In this document: piece after piece, positions 22,007 through 33,346 of the stretch
Layout of the letters: every line of letters begins with the position of its first letter
Numbering within the stretch: the first letter of the stretch is position 1
NCBI GenBank assembly: GCA_048213135.1
Contig: PS015604.1
Location: forward strand, 19,107 to 59,597
Reading direction: 5' to 3'
DNA from: Reclinomonas americana ATCC 50394
Taxonomy: Eukaryota; Jakobida; Jakobea; Jakobida
DNA length: 40,491 bases
Notes under the pieces: generated by a model
Database searches by the model: none
Told to the model about the DNA's origin: nothing
The model's input: the letters and a program-made list of their open reading frames with translations, nothing else
Translations under genes and position numbers: made by a program

Positions 22007-24329
22007 ATGCCGCCAAAGTTGACCAAGGGACCGCTGACGGTTCTGGCTGAGGCCACTGCGTTGGAGGCCGAGGACCCGCATGGTGCGATTGCCGCGTACA
22101 AGAGTCTCATTCATGGAAATCCTCGAGGTGAGTGAGGGTGTATGAACAGAGGCTGCCTTGGTTGGTGCGGGTGGTGGAGAGAGAGGAGGGGGGGGACGAA
22201 GAGAAGAGTGTGGCAAGAGCATGCTGTTGGTGTGCGTGAGCTGTGGGAGAGAAGAGTGCATCACGTTTGCGTGTGGCTGTTTGTCAGGCGACTCGTTTGC
22301 GTGCTTGCGCAGTGGTCGCTGTACGTGCGTCTGTGCGTGTCACTGTGCGTGCGTGTGCGCGCGTGTGTGAGTGAGTGAGAGTGAGGAAAAGACAAGTGAC
22401 GAATCGTCGAACGAGTGTAATGCTCACACGCTCTCACTGGTGGCTGTGTGCACACTCTTCACCACCGTGCACGCGTACACTCGCCATGCGCTCTGCGTTT
22501 CGTTGTGTGTGTGAGAGAACAACGAGCAGAGTTTGCGCGCGCTTCCGCGCCATCTTGCACTTCATGTTCGTTCACACACACACACTCACACTCACTTGTC
22601 CACTGCATGCAGGTGCACCGGCCGATATCCAGAAGGCCAAGGAGCAGTCGATTGCCCGACTGGCCAGGCTGTACTCTCGTCAAGGGTGCGTCTGTGTCTC
22701 TTTGTGTGTGTTGTCATGTCGCGGCCATGAACTCCCCCTCTCACTCACACACACGCACGCACACAGAATGAGCGCTGAGTTGGGTGCGATGCTGCACGAG
22801 CTGCGCGGTGCGTACTTCCCCTTTCATTCACTTAATCGTCAGCGTCTGTGAGGAATGCTCATCATTGAGAGTGACATGCACAGAGTACTTCAATATGGTT
22901 CCCAAGGCCAAGACGGCGCGCTTTGGTGCGCCTCATTGACCAGCTCATCGCCTTCCTTCTGTCTTTCTCATCCCGCGTCCTTACGTGCAGTCAAGACGAT
23001 TGTCGACGAGCTCGCCGAGATCCCCAACACGCTGCCGCAACAGGCGACGCTGTTGCGCGAGAGCATTGAGTGGTGCCGTGAGCAGAAGCGCACGTTCCTG
23101 CGACAGCGTCTGGAGGCGCGCTTGGCCACTGTGTACGTGGCTCCTTCTCTCGCAATCCCCCTCGCCGCGCTCACCATTCTCACTCATCGCGTTTGCACGC
23201 ATAGCTTGTGTGAGAAGGGCGAGTACGCGGCGGCGTTGACGCTGATTGCGCAGCTCATGCGCGAGATTCGCAAGCTGGACGACAAGCCGCTGATCTTGGA
23301 GGTGCAGCTGACGGAGAGCCGCGTGCAGCAGTCGCTCCGCAACCTGCCAAAAGCCAAGGCTGCGCTGACCACGGCGCGAACGGCGGCCAACGCCATCTAC
23401 TGCCCACCAAAGTTGCAGGCCTCGATCGACATGCAGTCGGGCATTCTGTCGGCCGATGAGAAGGACTACCGAACGGGGTTCTCGTACTTTTACGAGGCGT
23501 TCGAGTTCTATGCGACGGAGAAGATGGAGAGCCACGCGTTGCTGGCACTCAAGTACAAGCTGTTGTGTCGCATCATGAACAACCAGGTTTGTCTGCTCGC
23601 ATGTACACGCAGTATGCAGCTGGCTAAACAGCGTGGCACAGCCGGAGGATGTGGAATCGCTGCTGATGGGCAAGAGCGCCCTGCAGTTTGCTGCCTCGCG
23701 ACCCGCCGAGGCGATGCGCTCTGTGGCCAAGGCCTACAAGGACCGGTCACTGGCTGATTTTGAGGACACGCTGCAGAGCTTTGCTGATGGTTTGCTCACG
23801 CACGTGGAAGGAAGAAAGAGCTCGTACACTTGAACTCACTCCACACACGTGCCTGCAGAGCTCAAGGCCGACCCCGTGGTGTTCACGCATGCGAGCGCCC
23901 TGTACAACAAGCTGCTGGAGCAGAACCTGCTGCGGCTGATCGAGCCGTTCTCGCGTGTGCAGGTGTCGCACGTCGCCAAGTTGATTGGCCTGCCGCAAGA
24001 CGAGGTGGAGAGCAAGTTGCGCACGTCGATGCTCCTTTCTTGTTAAATCCGTTCTGCATTCGCTGACGCCACGCGCGCAGGCTGTCACAAATGATTCTCG
24101 ACAAGCAGTTCCACGGCACTCTCGACCAGGGCATGGGTTGCCTGGTGGTCTTTGAGGATCCGATCGAGGAGGTGTGTGTCTGTGTTGTCTCTTGCGCATC
24201 TTGTCGCATTTCGTGTTGCTGATGGTGTGTTCGGTGCAGGGAACGTATCCGGCTGCTGTGGAAGCACTGGATCAGCTCAACAAGGTGGTCGACAATCTGG
24301 TGGTGCGTGCCGGCAAGCTGAACGAGTAA
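22007..24329 (+). CDS. PSMD11: 26S proteasome non-ATPase regulatory subunit 11 (Rpn6)
   Basis: Lid subunit that clamps the lid to the 20S core. Exons: 22007-22127, 22613-22685, 22767-22807, 22884-22925, 22991-23132, 23205-23586, 23642-23789, 23859-24015, 24081-24171, 24240-24329. Total 1287 nt, 428 residues (human 422). Conserved stretches include [112 protein letters not shown] and [18 protein letters not shown], the last two within the C-terminal PCI domain. Intron 1 (22128-22612) is unusually long for this window and rich in GT/GA repeats. The stop is 151 bp from the convergent PH-domain gene. Confidence 0.96.
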
Positions 24330-24480
24330 TGCGGCCAACTAGAGAGGCGGATTCACCCTCCCGTGCTGGTGGAGTTGAGAGTGTGCGTGTGTGAAAAAAC
24401 GAATTGTGGGTGGATGGTAAAAACAGGTCGGAAAAGAAGCAATTGGGGACGCGGAGGTGCAAAACATCACACCGCGCGGC

Positions 24481-27400
24481 CTACACTTCGTTGCTTTCCA
24501 CGAGCTTGTTGTCGCGGTCGACACGCAGTCGTCCGTCCCTCAGCTCTATCAGCACACTCAGCACACGGCACCACGCATCGCGAACATCGGAGCTGCGGTG
24601 AAGGCGTGTCAGCAGAGCGCAGACTTCGGTGCGGAAAAGGGCTGCGACGCAACTCCTCGCACTCCAGATCCAGCGTGCGCGAAGCGCCAATGACAGAGAG
24701 AGCCGACGACTCGAGTCGAGCGCCACCGCTCCTCTTGAGCACTGGCGTGGTGGCACCGATGCGGACCTGCAGCACGAATGATAAGGCAAGACACCACAAC
24801 GCAGCTGCACCACAGAGGATGCACGTACCTCCACAATGTCGGCCAGAGGCAACGCGCGATCCGAGTCGAATGGCTCGTCACGCCTCACGCACCACCGCAG
24901 TGCCTGTTGTTTGTTGGTGGCAGCGTGAGGAGTGCGCATAGCTTGCATGCACAGAACGGCAGTACGCACCTGATGGTGCTCGTCGTAAAACACGACGCGC
25001 TGGTGTGGCCGACCACGACGTCCGTGCTTCACAAAGGTGGAGCCACGGCTGAGGCGATCAAACTGCTGCTGCATTTGCGTCAAGCGCGCCGACGGAGCTG
25101 AACGGGGGAAAATGGGTGAGCGACAACCCACACGACCCCGGCGACCATGATCGTACCTGGTCTGATGATGGACGGCGCAGCCGCTGCAGAGGCAGCCGCC
25201 TGAGCTGCCGCCGCCGCCGACGTGGCCGTAGTGCCGCCTGTGCACATTCAACAGTAAGCACATGCCACGCACTTTACATGCCTCCCGCTGTTGTCATACG
25301 CAACCCATTCGCAGCGAAATCTCCGACTCCGCAACGCCAACCGCGGCCATGGTGTGCTGCATCTCCTCCTGCAACATCTCATCGGTCGACGGGTCGGTTT
25401 GGCGCAGCACTCGATCGTCGTCCGAGTGGAACACGGCCAGACCGGGTTCCCGCACGCCAGGACGCGATCGCTGGAAAAGAAACGGATGAGTATGCAACCA
25501 TTCATCATCATATGCCAATAGACGAACGCACCTGCGCCACCACGGTTTTCACTGGCGACGAAATGGAAAACGGTGCAGCCGCCACGAGAGGCGGAGGGTC
25601 TGCGCCATTGCCACGGAGGTGGAGATGAGAACGCCATGTTAAGAAATCACAGAAAGCAGATTGATGAGCGCACCTGTGGCCTCGGTGGGCGACACCGGCA
25701 CCGGAATGAGAGCGCGTGAAAACACCTGACTCTCGCTGGAGACCGCGTTCACATACAGAGGCGAGGCTGTGGAGCAACGCGAATCAGCTTCTGTGTATTG
25801 GAGTGATGCAGTAGCGGGAGCAACGCACTTGCACGAGCAGGTGGGCCGATACGGGCCACGCCCGAAATGTCTTCTCCGTCGGCGGCGCGTCGTGCCAAGT
25901 GCGCGCGATCACACTGCAAGCCGACGAATTCGGCCTGCAAGAGCGACGAAAGAAGGCTAAGCATGGAGCTGACGCATCATGTACGCTGGTTTGCGACGTA
26001 ACCCATCGATCAAACGACACGCCATCCATGCCTCGGAGCGTCACGGTGGAATTGGGAGCGGTGAGTTGCATCTCCGCATGCTCGCGGTGGATGGAGAGAT
26101 TGCAGAAACGCAGGTCGACCACCAGCTCGCACTCATTGGCCTGCGCCACTGGTGTCAGCAGCAAACCAACTTGGTGGGCGTGGATTCGTCAACAAGCCAG
26201 CACCGACCTGGAGATTCTTGTACACGGACAGGAAGAACATGGTGCACACGACATTCTTCTCCTTCTCCTTGCTGCCGTCAATGACGAGACGGAGCGTGCC
26301 TTCCAGAGCGGCATGGCGCTGTTCCACAAGGTGATGAGTGGGGCAGCAGAGAGAAAGAGAGTGAGTCAGTAAACACACACGCACCACATCCTTGTAATCG
26401 GGAAATGTCGCGGACCAGGGCTCCGACGCCGTGCGATTGTCGACCACGGCGTTGCACCACCACCGGCGGTGACCAAGTGTGGAGGCCATCAGACGGAGCC
26501 GCCGTTGTGGAGTGAGTACCTTGTGCGACAACCCCAATGAGCAACCGGCGCACGGAAGCCTCCGTCGGCAAACAACAACTCACCTCAAAGTACGACTCTT
26601 GTGTGCTCCCCGCCACCTCATCCACCGCCGCATGCACCGCCTGCGGGTGTCCGAGCCAGACGGTTGCAAACTCCAGTGGCAGCGAGCCCTGATCGACACT
26701 TCTCAGCAGCCCGAAAGGAGAAGGAGGAGGAGGAGGAGGAGGAGGAGGAGGAGGAGGAGAGAGGAGGAGGAGGAGGAGGAGGAGGAGGAGGAGGAGGAGG
26801 AGGAGGAGGAGGAGGAGGAGGAGAGGAGAGAGGAAGAGAAGAANNNNNNNNNNNNNNNNNNNNNNNNNNNNNNNNNNNNNNNNNNNNNNNNNNNNNNNNN
26901 NNNNNNNNNNNNNNNNNNNNNNNNNNNNNNNNNNNNNNNNNNNNNNNNNNNNNNNNNNNNNNNNNNNNNNNNNNNNNNNNNNNNNNNNNNNNNNNNNNNN
27001 NNNNNNNNNNNNNNNNNNNNNNNNNNNNNNNNNNNNNNNNNNNNNNNNNNNNNNNNNNNNNNNNNNNNNNNNNNNNNNNNNNNNNNNNNNNNNNNNNNNN
27101 NNNNNNNNNNNNNNNNNNNNNNNNNNNNNNNNNNNNNNNNNNNNNNNNNNNNNNNNNNNNNNNNNAAGAAGAAGAAGAAGAACAAGAACAAGAACAAGAA
27201 CAAGAAGAACAAGAACAAGAAGAACAAGAACAAGAAGAACAAGAATAAGGAGAAGGAGAATAAGGAGAACACAACGTACAGAAGAAGAAGAAGGAGAAGA
27301 GGAGGAGGAGGAGGACGAGAAGAAGAAACAGGGCGAAGAAGAAGAACTACACAGCTCATCAACGCAACTTGTGCACCAGACTGCTCCGGATCTGCACTCG

Positions 27401-27849
27401 CACCTCGTCGCGCAAGCTCCGCGAATGGTCCTCCTTGCTGAGAACAAAAGCGCGTGTAAGACAGAGAGATAGAGCAGAGACGCCACAGACAAGAGCGCAT
27501 CACTGCACAGCTAACCGCTTCCTTGGTAAAGTACACCAACCTACGCACAGCGGAATAATGAGCATGAACGCATGCAGTCAATCAATCACTCTCACACACA
27601 CCGCGACGATGTCAACACAAAGTAGCGCAGTTTCCAAGTTTTGAACTGTGCACAGCAACAACAACAACAACAAAAACAAAGCCGACAACGGCGTGTGGGC
27701 TTGTGAGCAAGCTTGTCAGCATTTTTCTCTTTTGTGTCGCGACACATGTGAGGAGGCACAGAGTGCGAGGAGACATGAGGAAACAGCACCTTTGCACCCT
27801 GTTTGTGCAGCCAAGGCAGCTGTTGTGCAGCAGGCGCAGCGGCCGCCAT
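24481..27849 (-). CDS. Protein with two PH domains, function unknown
   Basis: Seventeen exons: 27849-27790, 27645-27602, 27540-27516, 27433-27369, 26698-26584, 26519-26385, 26318-26208, 26140-26003, 25934-25829, 25766-25674, 25599-25532, 25470-25305, 25237-25157, 25097-24970, 24903-24829, 24766-24654, 24592-24481. Total 1635 nt, 544 residues, all phases consistent. N-terminal PH domain, about 12-145: LPWLHKQGAKFKTWKLRYFVL, RLVYF, YFEVLTPQRRLRL and WWCNAV. C-terminal PH domain, about 410-535: FVKHGRRGRPHQRVVFY, ALRWC, PLADIVEVRIG and the closing helix DSDVRDAWCRVLSVLI. The middle (ECELVVDLRFCNLSIHREHA, GVARIGPPARA) is not recognised. A phosphoinositide-binding adaptor role is inferred only from the PH domains. 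The intron between exons 4 and 5 contains an N gap and purine microsatellites. Confidence 0.8.
26710..26843 (+). repeat. (GAG)n microsatellite in an intron of the PH-domain gene
   Basis: About 40 GAG/AGG units run into the N gap at 26844. On the gene's own strand this is a CTC/CCT pyrimidine tract just upstream of the acceptor at 26700-26699. Confidence 0.95.
26844..27165. other. Assembly gap (322 N)
   Basis: Gap inside the intron between exons 4 and 5 of the PH-domain gene, flanked by purine microsatellites on both sides. No coding sequence needs to be missing, because the flanking exon phases agree. Confidence 0.99.
27166..27335 (+). repeat. AAGAAC/AAGAAG microsatellite
   Basis: Alternating AAGAAG and AACAAG units followed by GAAGAA and GGAGGA tracts, in the same intron as the GAG repeat and on the other side of the gap. 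Apparent poly-Lys/Asn ORFs are artefacts. Confidence 0.95.
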
Positions 27850-27933
27850 CGTTATGTGTTGTGTTAGTGAGCGCCAACCAGTTCACTCAGTGGAACTCTG
27901 GAATTCACCTTCACCTCTCTCTCCCTCTGCGTT

Positions 27934-29040
27934 GTCAGTCGCACGAACTTTACGCTGGAGAGCGTGGCCTTTGCCTCTTCCTATGTGACGATGAACCTGC
28001 TCGAGCTGTGGCGCAAGTCGAACGAGCTGGACGCCAAGCTCTTGCTTGAGCTCGACGGCATCGGTCATGTACGGCCGTGTGTTTGAGGAGTATGCCCACA
28101 CTATGTGAGCAGGAGGAAGTCAAGTTCAACAGGATAGTGCCGAAGCGCGTGTTTAATAGGATGCACGAGTCCGCAGCGGTGCGCATGCGCATGCCATCGT
28201 GGAACACCTCCGCGAGTACGCACCATTTGCATATGCACGACGACGGGAGGAGGTGTTGCCATGGCGCCGGATGCCAGTGGTCTGCAAGAGTCCGGCGGAT
28301 GTGTCGTTGGAGGGCTTGACGCCAGAGGAGGTGGCAACAGGCGCATCACGTGGATTTCGAATTCGGCGGCTGCCCATGGCAATCTCTCGCCCATCGATCC
28401 CGCCTTTTGGCCACACGACGCCCCGTTGGTGTACCCGTGGCTGTTTGCGGCCTCGGTGTAGAGGCAGACCCTGTTGGTGGATGGCGAAGACACTGACACC
28501 AACACTGGCTACATGATTGACCGCACGCAAAAGGCCACGCGCGCGACGTGAGGGGTTGATTGCACGCGCACTTGGAATCCCCGTACTCGAGTTGGAGATG
28601 AGGCGGGGGTTGCCATTCTACCTCGACGCGGCAGTGTTCGAGTCACATGAACGTGAGATTGTGGCGGATGACGACAAGGCATTTGTGTTGTACATGTTGT
28701 GGGCAGCGGTCCAGCGCATCGACGTGGAGGATGTCGGGGAGGTGTAAGTGCACGCGCATCGGGGACATTGTGGGACGGTCGGAAGATGGGAAGCGAGTCT
28801 ACACCGTTCGGGTACATTGACGTGTTCATCGACGACTCTTCGCGCACTGTGCGCCCCGACACTTTGTCGAGAACCTGCGCGACATTGCTCCGCAGTCCAT
28901 GTTGCTCTTCTACTGCGGCGCCTAGGCTGTCACGCAAATGTACTTGGATGGTCGGAACGATGCAGACACGGTGCATGACTGTTTTCGATTGCAGCTTGAG
29001 GATAGCGTGTCCAGTGACACCCGTTCAACCGAAAAGATAA
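27934..29040 (+). pseudogene. Decayed plus-strand gene of mobile or foreign type (possibly Crinkler/RHS-like)
   Basis: Coding-like segments succeed each other in shifting frames with stops between them. They are: TNFTLESVAFASSYVTMNLL (about 27950-28060); then in another frame SVMYGRVFEEYAHTM; EEVKFNRIVPKRVFNRMHE; AIVEHLREYAPFAYARRREE (about 28190-28250); LPWRRMPVVCKSPADVSLEG; LPFYLDAAVFESHEREIVAD (about 28615-28675); RSEDGKRVYTVR; and HFVENLRDIAPQSMLLFYCG. No splice sites reconcile the shifts. The pattern ASSYV... followed by GRVFEEYAH resembles the C-terminal part of the Crinkler/retrotransposon-hot-spot protein family, but that is a weak match from memory. It lies between the PH-domain gene and the intronless foreign-looking gene, so both may belong to one old insertion. 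Confidence 0.45.
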
Positions 29041-31147
29041 ACGCGATACGTTGAGTGGGCACCGCACACGACGCAAGTCCACTGGCATCCGTAATCGAGA
29101 GGCCAGAGAGTTCTGTAGCAGGGTCCGCCACAATGTCGGGCACGGGGCGTTGCACACCACCCACACCCATACACACAGCACGCGAGAACGTTGGCGGAGA
29201 GAACCATCTCGCACATCCATTACGATCGACCGCAACCTGTACCACGTATCGCAGGTCCGACGAGACACCCGGCGTGCCTGCCAGGTTTGTGACATATGAG
29301 ACCGTCCGCGTGGATGCGTGAATTGCGAATATCGGGCGCCCCGTGCTCTGGATTGCGAGGTACACCCAGACAATGCCATTCGCATATCCGAGGATCCGCG
29401 CACCATAATTCGTTGGCTGAGACCACAACACCGCACCCGACGGCGCCTCGACAATGTCATCAAACCCCGAGCCACTCGTGCGCACATACACAAAGGAGTC
29501 CGTCGTCCCCGTCACCGACCTAATGGCCTGCGATGCCCTAAACTCATAGGGTATATCCGTCGCCAGTGGTTGTGCCTTCACAATGTCTTGTACGAGATTC
29601 GACGCGCCATTGATCCGGGCCATATACGGTCCATTCTGACATTCGGTGCCCACAAATGACGAGGCCAGGAACGAGAACACGAGTGCGCCAGTCCTTGACG
29701 TGTCCATGAGATCGCCCAGTGGGAAATACACCGTACCCGTGGGGGCGGCGGCAGGGCTCACCAGCATGTCCTTGCACACGTTGACGGCGAGACAGTTCTC
29801 AGTGGTCGCGGTACCGGATCCCGTAAAGTCTGCCGTGTACGATGCCGTGTAGGCATGGTTGCCGGGGACGAGGATCCCATTCCTTGCCAGTCCGACCATG
29901 GGTGGTGCAGCCCCTCCGGACCGTGTCACCGAGATGGTGGCGTCGGCAAATCGCACGACCATTCCCGCGCCCTGTGCCGCTGCCGCCGCCGCCCTCTGCC
30001 AGTACACGAGTGCACCCGTGTCGCCAATGCCGTACACCTCCACCAGCTGCAGGTCGCTCGTCACACTCATCCATGTCTCCGTATCCACCGAAGAGGCCTG
30101 TGCGAGAATGGTACCAGTACCATCAATGACTGACATCCACATGTACGGCACGCGAGTGGTCACCACCCACACACATCGCGTCACACCGGAATTGCAGTAA
30201 ATGTAGTGAAGTCCCAGCGCCACATTATACACCGACGACGCCAGTGCCGCCACGCACACGGGAGTGTGGGAGTTGACAACGATGCACGGCACCTTGGTCG
30301 TGTTGGTTGAGTCCGTGTACCGCCACCACGACACGGTCGTGGCACTGAATGCGGCACCGTTGGAGGCTAGTCGATCAGTCGTCACTCCGGCAAACGTCAC
30401 GCCGACTGGTGCCAGCGCATCCACTCGCGTAGACAGCGATGCATGTGCCGCCTCCAGTGCCGCGATGCGTGCCTCGCTCGTCGCGGCCCTCGCCTCCAAC
30501 GCGACAAGTCGCACCTCGTCCGTCGTTGCTCTCGTCTCCAGTGCGGTGATCCGCGACTCGTCTCCCGTCTCCAGTGCGGTGATCCGAGACTCATCTGCTG
30601 TTGCCCTCGTCTCCAGAGCGGCGACGCGTGCGGAATTGTTCGCCGCAAGCGCGTCAATGGACAATTCCAATTCTGAGATGCGGCTCGCCGTTGCGTTCGA
30701 GTAATGCGCGTCAATGGCCGCGAGAACCGGCGCGCCGTTCGAAGTCACCCACATACCCGACTGCAGGGAGAATTGAGGCGCGTCCTTGCGCAGTGCCACT
30801 GCCAGTGCGACACTCGCCGCGACAAGTGCTCCAAACGCAAACACTGCCGCCGCCACCGCCACTGACATTTCGCGCGGTCGCTTCTTCTTGATAATGTCAA
30901 CGACAGCCGCCGGCTTCTTCTCGGCCAGCGCAGGCCTAGGCGCAGGCGCATGCACGGGTGCGACCTCTAGATCTACCGCTACCGCTGGTGGTGGTGGTGG
31001 TGGTGGTCCTGGCTGCCACGGCAATTGCTGGCGGTGTTGAATGTGACGCACTAGCGCACCTCGGTTGTATCCTCCTCTCCCGCGTTCGTGCATAAGAATG
31101 AATTCCGTCGATCCGAGTTCGATTTCTTCTCCGGATCCTCCAAACAT
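28922..31147 (-). CDS. Intronless type II membrane coiled-coil protein, foreign (virus-like)
   Basis: A single uninterrupted 741-codon frame from the ATG at 31147 to the stop at 28924-28922; an in-frame ATG at 31273 would add 42 residues. Regions: residues 1-45 polar; a proline run near 48-54; a basic patch IKKKRPRE at about 86-93; one transmembrane helix at about 95-119; and a trimeric-type coiled coil at about 155-245 built of repeated RITALET/RVAALE heptads. The remaining 490 residues are beta-rich, Thr/Ser/Val/Tyr-rich and of unknown fold. No similar host family is recognised. The fully confirmed multi-exon genes here average about one intron per 180 coding bases; this one has none. Architecture recalls fibre- or surface-type proteins of large DNA viruses of protists, but that is inference. 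A single-copy host gene from a retroposed mRNA is the alternative. Confidence 0.75.
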   Translation of the reverse strand: MFGGSGEEIELGSTEFILMHERGRGGYNRGALVRHIQHRQQLPWQPGPPPPPPPAVAVDLEVAPVHAPAPRPALAEKKPAAVVDIIKKKRPREMSVAVAAAVFAFGALVAASVALAVALRKDAPQFSLQSGMWVTSNGAPVLAAIDAHYSNATASRISELELSIDALAANNSARVAALETRATADESRITALETGDESRITALETRATTDEVRLVALEARAATSEARIAALEAAHASLSTRVDALAPVGVTFAGVTTDRLASNGAAFSATTVSWWRYTDSTNTTKVPCIVVNSHTPVCVAALASSVYNVALGLHYIYCNSGVTRCVWVVTTRVPYMWMSVIDGTGTILAQASSVDTETWMSVTSDLQLVEVYGIGDTGALVYWQRAAAAAAQGAGMVVRFADATISVTRSGGAAPPMVGLARNGILVPGNHAYTASYTADFTGSGTATTENCLAVNVCKDMLVSPAAAPTGTVYFPLGDLMDTSRTGALVFSFLASSFVGTECQNGPYMARINGASNLVQDIVKAQPLATDIPYEFRASQAIRSVTGTTDSFVYVRTSGSGFDDIVEAPSGAVLWSQPTNYGARILGYANGIVWVYLAIQSTGRPIFAIHASTRTVSYVTNLAGTPGVSSDLRYVVQVAVDRNGCARWFSPPTFSRAVCMGVGGVQRPVPDIVADPATELSGLSITDASGLASCAVPTQRIAFIFSVERVSLDTLSSSCNRKQSCTVSASFRPSKYICVTA

Positions 31148-31608
31148 AACAACATGGAGTGGTGGCCACCGTCTCCGCCATTCGAATTCGCGACCCTGTA
31201 GCGACGGACTCGACCTGTTCAAGGAGACGTCGGTGTTTGACTTGCGGTGTCGATCGCGAGACGTCGACCCCAAGCCACTGTCACATGTACATGTTCATAA
31301 ATTAACAGCAAGCCAAAAGTGGAAGAGGCTGCGCCAGCGAATGCTGCAATTCGTGCTCTGCATCAACAACAATTCATTCACCAACAAACAAGCAACATGT
31401 ACAGCTGTCTGCATCAGTGTCGATCCTGTCAAGGCAAAATGGAGTGGAGTGTACCTGAATGCTACATGACATGATCCCCTCAGGCGAAGGTCCAGGCTGC
31501 AATGCAAGCCGACTTTGACTCAACGTTGCCGCGATTTCGACGACGATCCAAATTGACCGAAATTCAAAGACCAACCACACCGTTACCATCTCGAGTACGC
31601 CAGCATCG
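31148..31608. other. Intergenic region, 461 bp
   Basis: It lies between the divergent intronless gene and the unrecognised plus-strand gene. No exon-like reading frame joins either neighbour, except the optional 42-codon N-terminal extension of the minus-strand gene (31148-31273). Base composition falls toward AT around 31290-31400, in line with a promoter region. Confidence 0.5.
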
Positions 31609-32485
31609 ATGGACCAGCCAATCGTGCCCTACTCGATCTCCAAGCGCGAGAGCGACATGCTGCCACGCGTGAGGGCATTCGCCAGGGCCAAGTGGACCGG
31701 CAATGACGTGTGTGTGACCGAATACATGAGCCTGCAAAAGGCCTCGATCAAGGTGTTGATGCTGACATTCAGCCGCCCGCCTCTCACCATTGGCCCCTTT
31801 GCAACATCAGCAGGCGCCGAGACTGTAATCACAAAGGTCGGTATCTTTCTCCGTAACGATCAGTCTCTCTTGCACTCACACACGACGTGCACGCAGAATT
31901 TGGCCGTGTTGCGTCTCTCTGCCACGTGTGCCGTGCTGGTGTGGGCCATGTACGACAACTCGGCGCGATCTGGTCACATTGTTGTCACGGGCGATGACTG
32001 GCAAGTGTTTGTACACGCCGCCTACGACATTGACTTGCTGAACCGATTGCCGCCGTCACATGCACCGCCACCGACGGGTCTTATCGTGTACTCGCAACTG
32101 CGCGACCACGAGTGTGTCATTGTGCCGAATCCGGCGCTGGACAACAAACGCCGCGTTCTCAAGGATCATCAACTGCTGGGGCGGATCGACTTCCTGCGGT
32201 GTGCGAAGACGTATGTCACGCTCGCGTACGACATGCTGAAGAGGAACCAGCTGGAGGCGGTGGATCCGAGCCTTGTCGTGCCGCAGATCGAAGCTCGGCC
32301 GTTCTCTGACGAAATCTTGCGCATGCTGCTCGAGAAGAGTGGCAAGGTCTCCATGACGGAGAAAGACGGCGCCGATGGCAGCAGCAACAAAGAGACCAGT
32401 GGGAACGGGAACGGCAGCAGCAGCAGCAGCAGCGACAGCAGCCAGTCTGGGTCCGCGGCCAGCGTGAACGGCGAGGTGGCCGTGG
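31609..32485 (+). CDS. Unrecognised protein, N-terminal part
   Basis: Exon 1 (31609-31836) and exon 2 (31897 to the gap at 32486) join in phase 0 (AAG|GTCGGT and CGCAG|AAT). The segment is a compact globular domain with alternating beta strands (SIKVLMLTFSRPPLTIGPF, CAVLVWAMYDNSARSGHIVV, GDDWQVFVHAAYDIDLL, GLIVYSQLRDHECVIVPNP) and a helix (AKTYVTLAYDMLKRNQ). A Ser/Gly/Asn-rich linker then runs into the gap. I do not recognise the family. Together with the flipped contig 33974-33347 and the segment 34373-35107 it appears to form one gene. Confidence 0.75.
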
Positions 32486-33346
32486 NNNNNNNNNNNNNNN
32501 NNNNNNNNNNNNNNNNNNNNNNNNNNNNNNNNNNNNNNNNNNNNNNNNNNNNNNNNNNNNNNNNNNNNNNNNNNNNNNNNNNNNNNNNNNNNNNNNNNNN
32601 NNNNNNNNNNNNNNNNNNNNNNNNNNNNNNNNNNNNNNNNNNNNNNNNNNNNNNNNNNNNNNNNNNNNNNNNNNNNNNNNNNNNNNNNNNNNNNNNNNNN
32701 NNNNNNNNNNNNNNNNNNNNNNNNNNNNNNNNNNNNNNNNNNNNNNNNNNNNNNNNNNNNNNNNNNNNNNNNNNNNNNNNNNNNNNNNNNNNNNNNNNNN
32801 NNNNNNNNNNNNNNNNNNNNNNNNNNNNNNNNNNNNNNNNNNNNNNNNNNNNNNNNNNNNNNNNNNNNNNNNNNNNNNNNNNNNNNNNNNNNNNNNNNNN
32901 NNNNNNNNNNNNNNNNNNNNNNNNNNNNNNNNNNNNNNNNNNNNNNNNNNNNNNNNNNNNNNNNNNNNNNNNNNNNNNNNNNNNNNNNNNNNNNNNNNNN
33001 NNNNNNNNNNNNNNNNNNNNNNNNNNNNNNNNNNNNNNNNNNNNNNNNNNNNNNNNNNNNNNNNNNNNNNNNNNNNNNNNNNNNNNNNNNNNNNNNNNNN
33101 NNNNNNNNNNNNNNNNNNNNNNNNNNNNNNNNNNNNNNNNNNNNNNNNNNNNNNNNNNNNNNNNNNNNNNNNNNNNNNNNNNNNNNNNNNNNNNNNNNNN
33201 NNNNNNNNNNNNNNNNNNNNNNNNNNNNNNNNNNNNNNNNNNNNNNNNNNNNNNNNNNNNNNNNNNNNNNNNNNNNNNNNNNNNNNNNNNNNNNNNNNNN
33301 NNNNNNNNNNNNNNNNNNNNNNNNNNNNNNNNNNNNNNNNNNNNNN
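32486..33346. other. Assembly gap (861 N)
   Basis: Gap on the left side of the contig 33347-33974, which appears inverted. Long ORFs drawn through it are meaningless. Confidence 0.99.

Noticed and set aside
22128-22612. GT/CA-rich ORFs between PSMD11 exons 1 and 2
   Set aside because: They are repeats in a long first intron; the flanking exons join in phase and match Rpn6.
26278-27581. Long minus- and plus-strand ORFs across the 26844-27165 gap
   Set aside because: Combination of N codons and GAG/AAG microsatellites; the region is an intron of the PH-domain gene.
30443-30704. Repeats around 30440-30640 as a CRISPR-like or minisatellite array
   Set aside because: The imperfect repeats of about 30-45 bp are the heptad-repeat coding sequence of the coiled coil; there are no unique spacers.
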